A stretch of 64,000 nucleotides of DNA from contig QHUB01000026.1 in NCBI GenBank assembly GCA_003221035.1, positions 1 through 64,000 on the forward strand, read 5' to 3'. The DNA is from Gemmatimonadota bacterium. Its GTDB lineage: Bacteria > Gemmatimonadota > Gemmatimonadetes > Gemmatimonadales > GWC2-71-9. Each line of letters begins with the position of its first letter. The first letter of the stretch is position 1. The notes under the pieces were generated by a model. The model saw nothing but the letters and a program-made list of their open reading frames with translations, ran no database searches and had not been told where the DNA came from. Made by a program: the position numbers and the translations under genes. Below, one piece after another: positions 49,962 to 60,729 of this stretch.

Positions 49962-51926
49962 CTATTGACCGGGCTTCAGCACGATGAATTTGACGTCGTC
50001 CTTGGAGATCGCCCGGAGCCAGCCGATCAGCGCATCGATGCGGTCCGGCGGCGCCGTTCCGCGGGCGCCCGTCATGCGCCGCGTGACCTGCAGCTCCCGA
50101 CCGTTCTGCGCGTACTGGGCGCTGTAGGTCCCGAACTCACTGGTCTCGGTGAGGTTCTGGGGCAGCTCCGCCTGCCAGCCCGCCGGCAGCGTCATCCGCA
50201 GCTCCGACACCGTCTCGATCGGGCCGATCACCTCGCCGATATCGATCGGATAGAGGCGCGGCTTCCGGCGTTCGAGCTGCGACGCGAGGCCGAGTGACTC
50301 GAAGTTCGGCAGCGCGGTGGGCAATGTGAAGATGCGCGTCCCGCCGCCGCTCGACAGCACGGGGGCATCGTGCACCGCCAGGCTGACGCTCGGCGTCGCC
50401 TGGAGGTCGCGCCCGTCGAACAGCTTCAGGCTGTCGCCCGATGCGCCCGAGAACACACCGTTCGCGAGCGCCTGCGTGAGCCGGCTCAACTCGTCCTTGC
50501 TGAAGACGCGGGCGTACGCGCTCCGCAGCGAGTACTGCAGGCCGCCGGTCTTCGACTCGCTGTAATGTCCCGCGAAATTTCCGTCGGCGTTGAGCTCTCC
50601 GACGATCCGCGTCTCGGCGCGGTTCGCCCCCGGCGCGCTCTCGGGCAGCGTGATGCCCTCGTACGTGCCGTCGTCATGCACGACCAGCGCGAACGAACCC
50701 TCTTCCGCCGGCGGCAGCTCGCCATACGGCGTCAGATCCGAGGTCAGATCGAGATAGATGCGGCCGCCGAGGCGCGCCGGCCGGTCCACCGCCGCAATCA
50801 TATGATCGAATTGCTGCACCGTCGGCAGCGTCGAATCGGCGCCGCCGCTCGCGCTCAACAGCACGGGATAGGCCGTCAGGCCCATGCGGCGGGCCAGCGC
50901 GATGAACAGCGTCGCCTTGTCCTTGCAGTCGCCGTAGCGTGTCTCGAGCACCTGCGCCGGCAGACGCGGCAAGTAGCCGCCGATGCCCAGCGACAGCGAA
51001 ACGTAGCGGAAATCCTGCGACACCCAGCGATGCGCCGCGCGAATCGAGTCTTCGAGCGTATGCGCATCCTTCACACGCTCGGCAAGCTGCGTCTCGAGGG
51101 CGGGACTCAGCGCATAGCGTCCGGTGGACAGCTTGGCATACCAACGCGCGAGATCGCCCCAGTTCAGCGGAGATGAGACGTCGATATGCACCGAGAGCGT
51201 GTTGGGCGACGCGGCGAATGGCTCGCCGCGCAGCTTTTGCACTTCTTTGGTCGCCCAGGTATAGACGCGGCGGCCACGGCCCTCCTGATCCAACCGCTTG
51301 AAGTGGACATTCGCTTCGTGAATACGCGGGTTGACCGTCGCGGGCACATCCACGATCAGGCGCGAGCGCCGGGTCAGCAGTCCCGTCGTCACGCGCCAGC
51401 CGGTGTAGTAATCGCCCGGCACGAGCGGCTTCACGCGCTCGACGGTGTAGCTCCAATCGACCAGCGTCCCCGGTGCGACGCCGCTCAGCGTCACCCGACG
51501 CACCTTCTGATCGGAATACACCGGCGCATCGAACGCGACGGGCGCGAGCGATTCCTGCTCGTGCGCGGGCTGCGCGCTGATGACTTCGCCGGTCGGCTTG
51601 ACCACGCGGATCCAGTTGACCGTGAGCTTCTCGGAGCCGCTCGAGTACGAGAAACTCTGCTCGCCCCACGCTTCGGCGCCGTCCTGATTCAGAATCTGCA
51701 CGACCTGACGATAGGTGCGGCTGCTCCGCCCGTCTGCTTCGAACCGGATCACGCCATCGTCGAGCAGATAGACGTAGTCGTCATCCGCATAGTCGGCGGG
51801 ATTCACGGCGAGCTTGTAGATCGTATCGTTGCGCACCGAGGGATCGCCCGCCGGCGTGATATGAGGAGCCTGCGAGGCGAGTGGCGTCGCGAAAAGCAGG
51901 AGCGGTACCAACAGAGACCGGCGCAT
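49962..51926 (-). CDS. DUF3857 and transglutaminase-like domain protein, exported
   Basis: 654 residues with signal peptide MRRSLLVPLLLFATPLASQA. Residues ~25-220 are the DUF3857 domain (RTYRQVVQILNQDGAEAWGE). A transglutaminase core follows at ~285-400 with the triad Cys in ETRYGDCKDKATLFIALARR, His in VQQFDHMIAAVD and Asp in YLDLTSDLTPYGEL. The remaining ~250 residues are beta-rich. It is a putative envelope peptidase or amidotransferase; the substrate is unknown. It lies 37 nt downstream of btuB within the B12 operon, although such genes are not usual partners of B12 uptake. Confidence 0.85.
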   Translation of the reverse strand: MRRSLLVPLLLFATPLASQAPHITPAGDPSVRNDTIYKLAVNPADYADDDYVYLLDDGVIRFEADGRSSRTYRQVVQILNQDGAEAWGEQSFSYSSGSEKLTVNWIRVVKPTGEVISAQPAHEQESLAPVAFDAPVYSDQKVRRVTLSGVAPGTLVDWSYTVERVKPLVPGDYYTGWRVTTGLLTRRSRLIVDVPATVNPRIHEANVHFKRLDQEGRGRRVYTWATKEVQKLRGEPFAASPNTLSVHIDVSSPLNWGDLARWYAKLSTGRYALSPALETQLAERVKDAHTLEDSIRAAHRWVSQDFRYVSLSLGIGGYLPRLPAQVLETRYGDCKDKATLFIALARRMGLTAYPVLLSASGGADSTLPTVQQFDHMIAAVDRPARLGGRIYLDLTSDLTPYGELPPAEEGSFALVVHDDGTYEGITLPESAPGANRAETRIVGELNADGNFAGHYSESKTGGLQYSLRSAYARVFSKDELSRLTQALANGVFSGASGDSLKLFDGRDLQATPSVSLAVHDAPVLSSGGGTRIFTLPTALPNFESLGLASQLERRKPRLYPIDIGEVIGPIETVSELRMTLPAGWQAELPQNLTETSEFGTYSAQYAQNGRELQVTRRMTGARGTAPPDRIDALIGWLRAISKDDVKFIVLKPGQ

Positions 51927-51945
51927 CGAACTGCCTCCAACAGAG

Positions 51946-51966
51946 GGACTCGGAACCCGGAAGCTA
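51946..51966. repeat. Heptamer array over the btuB stop codon
   Basis: Units GGACTCG, GAACCCG, GAAGCTA, degenerate but in 7-nt register and close to the GGAGCCG units of the mutL linker. The btuB stop (TAG on the minus strand, 51964-51966) is part of the last unit. Confidence 0.5.
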
Positions 51967-53853
51967 ATTGAGCACCACCCGCAGCCCAAGGAGCACGGCG
52001 CGACCGCGCGGCCGATACCCGGGAATCTCCTGACTCTGATCGTTGAACAGGTTGTCGACGGTGCCCAGGAGCGCTGTGCGATGCAATGTATACTCCGCAG
52101 ACACGTTGACCCGAGTGTAGGGATCCTGCGACACCCGCCGCGCACCAATAGGCCGGCTGAAATCGAGATCGTCGCGCTTCCCCACCCAGCGCGCACCAAA
52201 CGTCACACGCGTGGCGCTCCCGAGCCGGACCATGACCTGCGGCCGCAACGTATGGGCGGGACGGCGAATCAGCGGCTTGCCAGGCACGAATAGACCGTCC
52301 GGGTCGCTGCCGGAGCCCGATTCCAATACCCGCGTGTGCAGATAGGTGTACGCGAGCGTGATCTCCACACTCCGCGTCAGCGCGCGGTCAAGATTCGCTT
52401 CGACCCCGTTCGCCAGCGCACTGCCGACGTTGAAGTAGTTGGGCGTGCCGGGAGGCGGCGCGGGGTTGTACTCGATGAGATCACGGAAGCGCTGGTCGAA
52501 ATAGGTCACCGTGACGCCGCCACGCTCGATGCCGAGCTCCCAACTCCGGGAGCGTTCGGGGTCGAGATCGGGATTTCCGAGTGTGAATCCGTGCGCATAG
52601 TTCTCGAAGAAGGTCGGTTCCTTGAAGCCGGTGCCCGCGGAGGCGCGAAGGCGCGTGTCGGCCGCGAGCGAGTACACGAGCCCCACGCGGTAAGTCCCGT
52701 GCGACCCGAACTGCGAGTTGTCGTCCAGCCTTCCCCCCGCCATCACGACACTCCGCCCAACGATCATGGTCGCCTGCGTGAAATAGCCAGTGGTGTTGCG
52801 CTGCACGGCGATCGAATCGGGAAACGTTCCGTACGACGCGCTGAACTCGCTCGTGCCGCTCTGGCGCTCGTCCTCGTAGTCGATGCCCCCAATCAGACTG
52901 ACCCGGTCGTGGGTGCGCCAGGTCACGAGTCCACCGGCGCCCGAGCGCCGCACATAGTCTCGACTCCAGAACGTGCCGTCTTCGCCGGGAGAGTCGGGCT
53001 CGTCGTTGTAGAAGGCACGTGACTCTTTGAGACTGGCGCTGGCCGTCGCCGAGAGCGTGGTCCCGAGCGATCGTGTCACGCTGAGACTGAAGAGCGGCCC
53101 ACGCTCCGCCGAGCGCTGGTTGGAATCGACGGGCGCACCCTGACCATTGGTCGGGAAGTGATAGCTGCCGTCGCCGTAGCGATAGCTAACCGTCGCCTCC
53201 GTGCGCGCATCCGGCGTTGCATGGAGCGCGGCGCTGAGCACGGTGTTGCGATAATCATTGTTGTAGGCGTAGAGCCCGGTGGACGCGAAGATCGACCCTC
53301 GCGCGCTGTAGGTGAGCTTCTGTGTGCCACCCGCCACATCGACTGCGCCTGCATCGGTGCCATACGTGCCGCCGCGCAACTCGGCGCCGAATTGGGGCGG
53401 CGTCATTGCGCCTCGGCGCGTGAAGATCTGGACTACCCCGGTCATCGCGTCCGAGCCGTACAGCACGCTCACGGGCCCGCGCACGATTTCGATGCGATCC
53501 ACGTTGTCCGTCGTGAGGTTCGCCAGATCGATGCCGCCGCCCGCCTGATTCAGCGGCACGCCGTCCAGCAGCACTTTGACGTAATCGCTTTCGCCGCCCC
53601 GCACGAACAGCGACGTCTGTCCTCCATAGCTGCCGGTCTCGACGATGTGCGCGCCGGGGACGGTCGCGAGGGCATCCGCCACGCTGCGAATGCCCTGCGC
53701 CGCGAGATCCGCGCCGCGCAGCACCGTCACAGCCGCCGGAACGCGGTCGGCCGTCGCCGGGACACGCGTCGCAGTCACGACGACGGGCTTGAGGACGACC
53801 GTATCCCTGGGTTGTTGCATGACCACGAACAGGGCGAGCAGCGTGACATTCAC
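51964..53853 (-). CDS. btuB: TonB-dependent outer membrane receptor, BtuB-like
   Basis: 629-residue outer-membrane receptor for cobalamin, inferred from its operon. It has a short signal sequence (NVTLLALFVVMQQ), a TonB-box-like DTVVLKPVVVTATRVP, and a plug domain with GAHIVETGSYGGQTSLFVRG, DGVPLNQAGGGIDLANL and the plug end DRIEIVRGPVSVLYGSDAMT. A 22-strand-type barrel ends YRPRGRAVLLGLRVVLN, finishing in Asn rather than the usual aromatic residue. GTG start, GTGA overlap with btuD. The signal peptide is shorter than usual. Confidence 0.88.
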   Translation of the reverse strand: MNVTLLALFVVMQQPRDTVVLKPVVVTATRVPATADRVPAAVTVLRGADLAAQGIRSVADALATVPGAHIVETGSYGGQTSLFVRGGESDYVKVLLDGVPLNQAGGGIDLANLTTDNVDRIEIVRGPVSVLYGSDAMTGVVQIFTRRGAMTPPQFGAELRGGTYGTDAGAVDVAGGTQKLTYSARGSIFASTGLYAYNNDYRNTVLSAALHATPDARTEATVSYRYGDGSYHFPTNGQGAPVDSNQRSAERGPLFSLSVTRSLGTTLSATASASLKESRAFYNDEPDSPGEDGTFWSRDYVRRSGAGGLVTWRTHDRVSLIGGIDYEDERQSGTSEFSASYGTFPDSIAVQRNTTGYFTQATMIVGRSVVMAGGRLDDNSQFGSHGTYRVGLVYSLAADTRLRASAGTGFKEPTFFENYAHGFTLGNPDLDPERSRSWELGIERGGVTVTYFDQRFRDLIEYNPAPPPGTPNYFNVGSALANGVEANLDRALTRSVEITLAYTYLHTRVLESGSGSDPDGLFVPGKPLIRRPAHTLRPQVMVRLGSATRVTFGARWVGKRDDLDFSRPIGARRVSQDPYTRVNVSAEYTLHRTALLGTVDNLFNDQSQEIPGYRPRGRAVLLGLRVVLN

Positions 53854-54662
53854 AGGTGAAGCTCCTCACGTTTGCGAAGCGGGATCATTTGCGGCCGTCC
53901 ATCGATCGTTTGCATGGCGACGGGCCAGGAGAACACGGTCTCGACGGTTTCTTGCGTCAACACATCGGCGGGAGCACCAGACGCGACGGGGCGTCCCTCG
54001 GCGAGCAGGAGCAGCGAATCGGCGAAGCGGGCGGCGAGGTTCAAGTCGTGGGTGATCATCAGCACGCCCAGGCCCTGTTGATCCACGAGCCCGCGCACCA
54101 GCTCGAACAGCTCCATCTGGTGCTTCAGGTCCAGCGACATCGCCGGCTCGTCGAGGACGAGCAGCTGCGGCTGCTGTGCGAGGGCGCGCGCGAGGCGCAC
54201 GCGCTGGTATTCGCCACCCGACAGGGTCCAGAGCCAGCGGTCGGCGAGCTGCGCGGCGTCGCACGCGCGCAACGCGCGATCCACGGCCTCATGATCTTCG
54301 GCCCGCTCGGCACCCCAGAGCGTCAGATGCGGGTAGCGGCCGAGGAGCACCGTCTCGCGGACGCGCTGCGGGAAGAGATTGTCTTCGCGCTGCGGGACGA
54401 CGCCTACGACTCGAGCCAACTCTTGTCGTGACCACTGCGATGCAGGAACACCGATCACGTCGGCACGTCCCACGAGTGGCACGAGCGCTCCCAGCGCGAC
54501 TCGGACGAGAGTCGTCTTGCCGCTGCCGTTTGGGCCGAGCACGGCGTGGAATTGATGGGGTGCAATCGCCAGCGAAACGTCGTGCAACGCGTCCTGTGTT
54601 GCGCCCGAGTAGCGGTAGCGCACCCCGTTGAGACGGAGTAACGGGAGTAACGGTGCTGTCAT
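53850..54662 (-). CDS. btuD: Cobalamin ABC transporter ATP-binding protein
   Basis: 270 residues. Walker A GPNGSGKTTLVRVALGAL, Q-loop VVPQREDNLFPQRV, signature LSGGEYQRVRLARALAQQP, Walker B LLVLDEPAMSLDLKHQMELF and switch His in MITHDLNLAARFA. The family is shared with iron-siderophore importers (FecE/FhuC); the cobalamin riboswitch and receptor upstream fix the likely substrate. It lies 14 nt downstream of btuC. Confidence 0.92.
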   Translation of the reverse strand: MTAPLLPLLRLNGVRYRYSGATQDALHDVSLAIAPHQFHAVLGPNGSGKTTLVRVALGALVPLVGRADVIGVPASQWSRQELARVVGVVPQREDNLFPQRVRETVLLGRYPHLTLWGAERAEDHEAVDRALRACDAAQLADRWLWTLSGGEYQRVRLARALAQQPQLLVLDEPAMSLDLKHQMELFELVRGLVDQQGLGVLMITHDLNLAARFADSLLLLAEGRPVASGAPADVLTQETVETVFSWPVAMQTIDGRPQMIPLRKREELHL

Positions 54663-54676
54663 TGCCTAATGTCGGT

Positions 54677-55618
54677 TCATGGGATCGTCCACCGTCTCAA
54701 AAGCATCGTGAACACCGGCACGCCGATCAGTGCCGTGACGACACCGACCGGCAGCTCGCGCGGGGCCACAACAGTGCGTGCGAGGACGTCGGCAAAGGCG
54801 AGCAACGCGCCGCCGCCGAGGAATGCGGCCGGCAACAGCACCCGGTGGCGGTGACCCCAGGTGAGCCGCGCGATGTGCGGAACGACCAGACCGACGAATC
54901 CGATCACACCCGAGACCGCCACGGCGGCCGCGGTGAGCAACGACGCCGCGAGGTAGACGCGCCGCTTGACCTGCTCGACATCGGCGCCGAGGTAGCCGGC
55001 GGATTCTTCACCGAGTGCAAGCAAGTCGAGCGGACGCGAGGCAGCGAACAACACGATCAGCGGGATGGGCGCGTACAGCGCGACGACGAGCACCGTGTCC
55101 CACGACGCGCCGGACAGACCACCCCACAGCCACAGAAAGGCGTTGCGCAGCTCCGCCGCGTCGGCGAGTGAAACGATCGCCGTCGTGACGGCGGCGGCAA
55201 AAGCGCCGATCGCGACTCCGCCGAGCAACAGGATGCGAGGATCGAGCGCGGCCCCGCCGATCAGACCCAGCCGGTACACGAGTCCGAGCGCGGCGAGCGC
55301 GCCGACAAACGCCGCGAGCGGCAGCGCCCATGGTCCCGGGGCGTGCAGCGCGATGGCGAGGACGGCGCCCAGCCCCGCGCCACCCGATAGACCGAGCAGG
55401 AAGGGGTCGGCGAGCGGGTTACGAACCAGGGCCTGCAAGCCGGCGCCGGCGACGCCGAGCGATCCGCCGACCAGAAATGCGAGCAGAGCGCGGGGCACGC
55501 GCAGGTTCCAGACGATGTCGGAGTGGAGCAGCTCCCCGAGCGGCACTGCCGCGGGCCCGAGTGCAACACTCGCGAGCAGCGCGAGCAGCACGAGTACGAC
55601 CAGCAGCGTCCATCTCAT
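54677..55618 (-). CDS. btuC: Cobalamin ABC transporter permease
   Basis: FecCD-family permease, 313 residues, about ten membrane helices. Conserved stretches are VWNLRVPRALLAFLVGGSLG, GLQALVRNPLADPFLLGLSG, and GVIGFVGLVVPHIARLTWGH, the coupling region that contacts the ATPase. The ATG at 55616-55618 overlaps btuF as ATGA; the longer open frame upstream is shadow of btuF. Confidence 0.93.
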   Translation of the reverse strand: MRWTLLVVLVLLALLASVALGPAAVPLGELLHSDIVWNLRVPRALLAFLVGGSLGVAGAGLQALVRNPLADPFLLGLSGGAGLGAVLAIALHAPGPWALPLAAFVGALAALGLVYRLGLIGGAALDPRILLLGGVAIGAFAAAVTTAIVSLADAAELRNAFLWLWGGLSGASWDTVLVVALYAPIPLIVLFAASRPLDLLALGEESAGYLGADVEQVKRRVYLAASLLTAAAVAVSGVIGFVGLVVPHIARLTWGHRHRVLLPAAFLGGGALLAFADVLARTVVAPRELPVGVVTALIGVPVFTMLLRRWTIP

Positions 55619-56433
55619 CGCGTGAGCATCCGCCGCAGTTCGGCAATCGCCTGGCCCGACCGGGGACCGGGACGGCCAAACAACGAGCCCGCGAGCAGGA
55701 GGAAGCGCCCATCGCGAACGGCGGCGACCGCGCGCCATTCGCGGCGCCGAGCAAAATCCGGCGTTTTGCCGGAGTCGGACAGGACCGCAATCCAATGCGG
55801 ATCGCGCGCCACGATCGTCTCGAGCGAGACCTGCGCGGACGGCGCGGCGATGTCATGGAACACGTTTCGCGCCCCCGCCTGACTCGCGAGCTGATCGAGA
55901 TAACTGCCGCGGCCGATGACGATGGGCGGATCGTCCCACACAACGAAAGCGATGGAGGCGGTAGGAGGCGGTAGGGGGCGGGAGGCGATGCTGTCCATTC
56001 GTGCGGCGAGTGAGTCCCCCTGGGCTTCGTGCCCGGTCAACCTGCCCAACGCATGCGCCGCGGGCCCGAGGTCTTCGAGCCGGTTCAGATCGATCAGCTC
56101 CGCGCGAACACCGACGCGCTCGAACTGGTGCGCGGCGCTGACGTTGGGGCCTGAGTTGTAGAGCAAAACGAGATCGGGCTTCCGCGCGAGCACCGCTTCG
56201 ACATTGGGCGGCAACCCTTCACCCACGCTCGGCACCTGCAGCGCTTCCGGCGGGTAGTCGCACCATTGCGTCCTGCCGACGGTCTGATCACCGGCGCCTA
56301 TTGCAAAAAGGATTTCGGTGAACGACGGAAGCAGCGAGACGACCCGCTGCGCCGGCGCAGCATCGTGCCGACGTGCCGGCGTGTGGCAGGAAGAAACGAG
56401 GAGTACGGCGACGAAGAGTCTTCGCAGCACCAT
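55615..56433 (-). CDS. btuF: Cobalamin ABC transporter substrate-binding lipoprotein
   Basis: 272 residues. Signal peptide with lipobox-type LLVSSC (MVLRRLFVAVLLVSSCHTPA), then the BtuF opening QRVVSLLPSFTEILFAIGAG, GRTQWCDYPPEALQVPSVGE and RKPDLVLLYNS. A loop around residue 150 (SRPLPPPTAS) is coded by decamer repeats. It is the first gene after the riboswitch. The ATG at 56431-56433 is preceded directly by GGGAGGG, which lies in a hairpin (see riboswitch). Confidence 0.93.
   Translation of the reverse strand: MVLRRLFVAVLLVSSCHTPARRHDAAPAQRVVSLLPSFTEILFAIGAGDQTVGRTQWCDYPPEALQVPSVGEGLPPNVEAVLARKPDLVLLYNSGPNVSAAHQFERVGVRAELIDLNRLEDLGPAAHALGRLTGHEAQGDSLAARMDSIASRPLPPPTASIAFVVWDDPPIVIGRGSYLDQLASQAGARNVFHDIAAPSAQVSLETIVARDPHWIAVLSDSGKTPDFARRREWRAVAAVRDGRFLLLAGSLFGRPGPRSGQAIAELRRMLTR
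55951..55990. repeat. Tandem decamer GTAGGAGGCG inside btuF
   Basis: Four 10-nt units: GATGGAGGCG, GTAGGAGGCG, GTAGGGGGCG, GGAGGCGATG. In frame, encoding the Pro-rich loop SRPLPPPT of the binding protein. Confidence 0.6.
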
Positions 56434-56630
56434 CCCTCCCGCGAGGGAACCAACGGTGGCGCGAACGAAGACGTCTCCTGGCTCCGGGCGAAGCGCGGGG
56501 TCTTCCCGGGAATTGTCCCAGTGACCGGACCGCGATTGTAGGGGCGCAGCAGCCCCTACCGCAAAACATGCCCGTTACAGTGGCGGGGCCGCGCCGGACT
56601 CACACCGGCTTCCGTATCCCCGTTCGCAAT
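56433..56630 (-). promoter_or_regulatory. Cobalamin riboswitch with ribosome-binding-site hairpin
   Basis: Minus strand upstream of btuF. The core reads AAGCCGGTGTGAGTCCGGC (about 56612-56594), then GCGGCCCCGCCACTGTAACG (56593-56574), the conserved AdoCbl aptamer sequence. The B12 box AGCCAGGAGACG is at 56483-56472. Between them a GTAGGGGC palindrome (56538-56559) replaces a variable stem. The expression platform is TCCCTC-GCGG-GAGGGA (56448-56433), which folds the GGGAGGG ribosome-binding site into a hairpin up to the start codon, pointing to translational control. It should repress the btu operon when cobalamin is plentiful. Confidence 0.9.
56538..56559. repeat. GTAGGGGC palindrome, copy 1 (in the riboswitch)
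   Basis: Perfect 8-bp inverted repeat GTAGGGGC/GCCCCTAC with loop GCAGCA. It shares AGGGGCGCAGCAG with copy 2 near 57590. Confidence 0.7.
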
Positions 56631-56633
56631 GAG

Positions 56634-57536
56634 CTACGCGCTCAGTCTAGGCGGAGCCACGCGGCGGCGCAATGCCCAGATCAGCGCCAACACCATCGCC
56701 GCCGCGAGCACGCCAATCACGTACGGGAGCAACATCTGTGCGCGGAATTTTCCAGCGGGCAGCTCGATCTCGACAACGGCGCCGGCCGCGAGTGGACCGC
56801 TGCGCCACGCCGCGAAGCGCCGTCCTTCGATCTCCTGGATGCCCAGGCTGTCGAGCGTCGGCGCGTGCACCGGCGCCAGCGTGTCTTCCACGAGGAGGTT
56901 CACCTCGGCCGTGGCCTGGTCGATCGGAATCACGAACCGGCGCGTGCCGGCGGCCACCGTATACGCGTAGCTCACTTGCTTGGCAGGTCCGGGACCGATC
57001 GGCGCGAGCACGAGCACGCTGTCATTGCGGAATCGCATCGCTTCCGCCGAGATGTCGCCCTGGCCGCCGCGGAACTGACTCGTGCGCTCGGGCACGCGGC
57101 CCGCCCAGGTCGGCTGAATGGAATCCCGGGCGACCCGCGTCGTTGCGCCACGATTCTCGAGCTCGAGGATCTCCAGGACCTCGCGCGTACCCTGGTCCGT
57201 CGCCCGTGCGATCGTGGCCAATCGCCGCGTGATGGCGATCGGCGGACCGTCGGTCGTCGTGCGATAGGTCACGATGTCGTCGACATGCGCGATCGGGCGA
57301 TCGCCGGCTACGAATGCGGACGAGACGTAGGCGATGCTGTCGAACCAGACGGTGACGACGTAGGCGCCCGTCGTATCGGGATGGCGCAGCTCGATGCGAT
57401 AGCGCCCGCGCGCGTCGCTGCGGACCGAATCGATCGGCCCCGCGCTCTCGCGCGACACATGATGCAGCACGACCATCGCCTTGGAGAGCGGGACGGTATC
57501 ACCCCCACCGCGCAGCACGCGGCCGCTCACGCTCAC
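56634..57536 (-). CDS. Exported protein with carboxypeptidase-regulatory-like domain and C-terminal membrane helix; start disturbed
   Basis: 300 residues from the GTG at 57534-57536, function unknown. The N-terminal domain is Ig/CarboxypepD-like (SVSGRVLRGGGDTVPLSKAM, SVRSDARGRYRIELRHPDTT), the centre is beta-rich, and the C-terminus is a membrane helix (MLLPYVIGVLAAAMVLALIW) followed by RRR. In-frame codons directly upstream encode a good signal-peptide end (AIISISFAPAALSAQAVSVS), but no standard start codon precedes it; a palindromic repeat occupies that place. The gene may use CTG, or its start may have been lost. It lies downstream of DUF151 and just upstream of the riboswitch. Confidence 0.72.
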   Translation of the reverse strand: MSVSGRVLRGGGDTVPLSKAMVVLHHVSRESAGPIDSVRSDARGRYRIELRHPDTTGAYVVTVWFDSIAYVSSAFVAGDRPIAHVDDIVTYRTTTDGPPIAITRRLATIARATDQGTREVLEILELENRGATTRVARDSIQPTWAGRVPERTSQFRGGQGDISAEAMRFRNDSVLVLAPIGPGPAKQVSYAYTVAAGTRRFVIPIDQATAEVNLLVEDTLAPVHAPTLDSLGIQEIEGRRFAAWRSGPLAAGAVVEIELPAGKFRAQMLLPYVIGVLAAAMVLALIWALRRRVAPPRLSA

Positions 57537-57585
57537 GGCTTGGGCAGAGAGCGCCGCCGGTGCGAAGCTGATGGAGATGATTGCG

Positions 57586-57613
57586 CAGGGGCGCAGCAGT
57601 GCTGCGCTTCTAC
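57586..57613. repeat. GGGCGCAGCA palindrome, copy 2 (over the DUF151 stop)
   Basis: GCGCAGCA (57591-57598) and TGCTGCGC (57600-57607) form a perfect 8-bp inverted repeat with a 1-nt centre, flanked by AGGG on one side and TTCTAC on the other. It contains the DUF151 stop codon (57610-57612) and shares 13 nt with copy 1. Confidence 0.7.
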
Positions 57614-58125
57614 GGCGTAAACTTCCCGAAATCTTCAGGATCGAGGTTCTGGAGGTATGACTTCAGCGTGTCGGCATCGAGCGGCGAGCTGCCGGCCGGA
57701 CCCGCGCCGGGTTGAACCGTGCCGTCGCTCGTATCCACCGAGGTCAGCTCGAGCAACGTCTCACTCGTCATGATCGGCGCCTTGAGACGCAGGGCCAGCG
57801 CGATCGAGTCCGACGGTCGTGCGTCGATCTGAATAATCGTGTCGCCGCGGTAGATGTGCAGCTCGGCGAAGTACGTGTTGTCCTTGACCTGCGTGATGAT
57901 CACCTTGCGCAGCTCGGCGCCCAGGCCGACGATCACCTGCTTGAGCAGGTCATGCGTGAGCGGGCGGGAAAACTTCACGCCGGCGAGCTCCATCGCGATG
58001 GCGCTGGCTTCGGCCGGGCCGATCCAGATCGGCAAGACGCGCTGTCCGTCATTCTCCTGTAGAATCACGACCGGCGTATTGGTGGTGCGATCCAGCCCGA
58101 GGTGAGCTACTCGAACCTGCAGCAT
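57610..58125 (-). CDS. Bifunctional nuclease family protein (DUF151)
   Basis: 171 residues. DUF151 core: LQVRVAHLGLDRTTNTPVVI, RVLPIWIGPAEASAIAMELA, SRPLTHDLLKQVIVGLGAEL and IQIDARPSDSIALALRLKAP. Members have been described as combined RNase/DNases; the fold is small and soluble. A divergent C-terminal tail (~45 residues) follows. The ATG at 58123-58125 is preferred, with GGGGGAG just before it; a GTG at 58146 abutting the ahcY stop is in frame too. It is co-transcribed with ahcY. Confidence 0.9.
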   Translation of the reverse strand: MLQVRVAHLGLDRTTNTPVVILQENDGQRVLPIWIGPAEASAIAMELAGVKFSRPLTHDLLKQVIVGLGAELRKVIITQVKDNTYFAELHIYRGDTIIQIDARPSDSIALALRLKAPIMTSETLLELTSVDTSDGTVQPGAGPAGSSPLDADTLKSYLQNLDPEDFGKFTP

Positions 58126-58145
58126 GGCTCCCCCGGAACCGGCCA

Positions 58146-60717
<2,572 letters not shown>

Positions 60718-60729
60718 GTTCTTGAGTCC

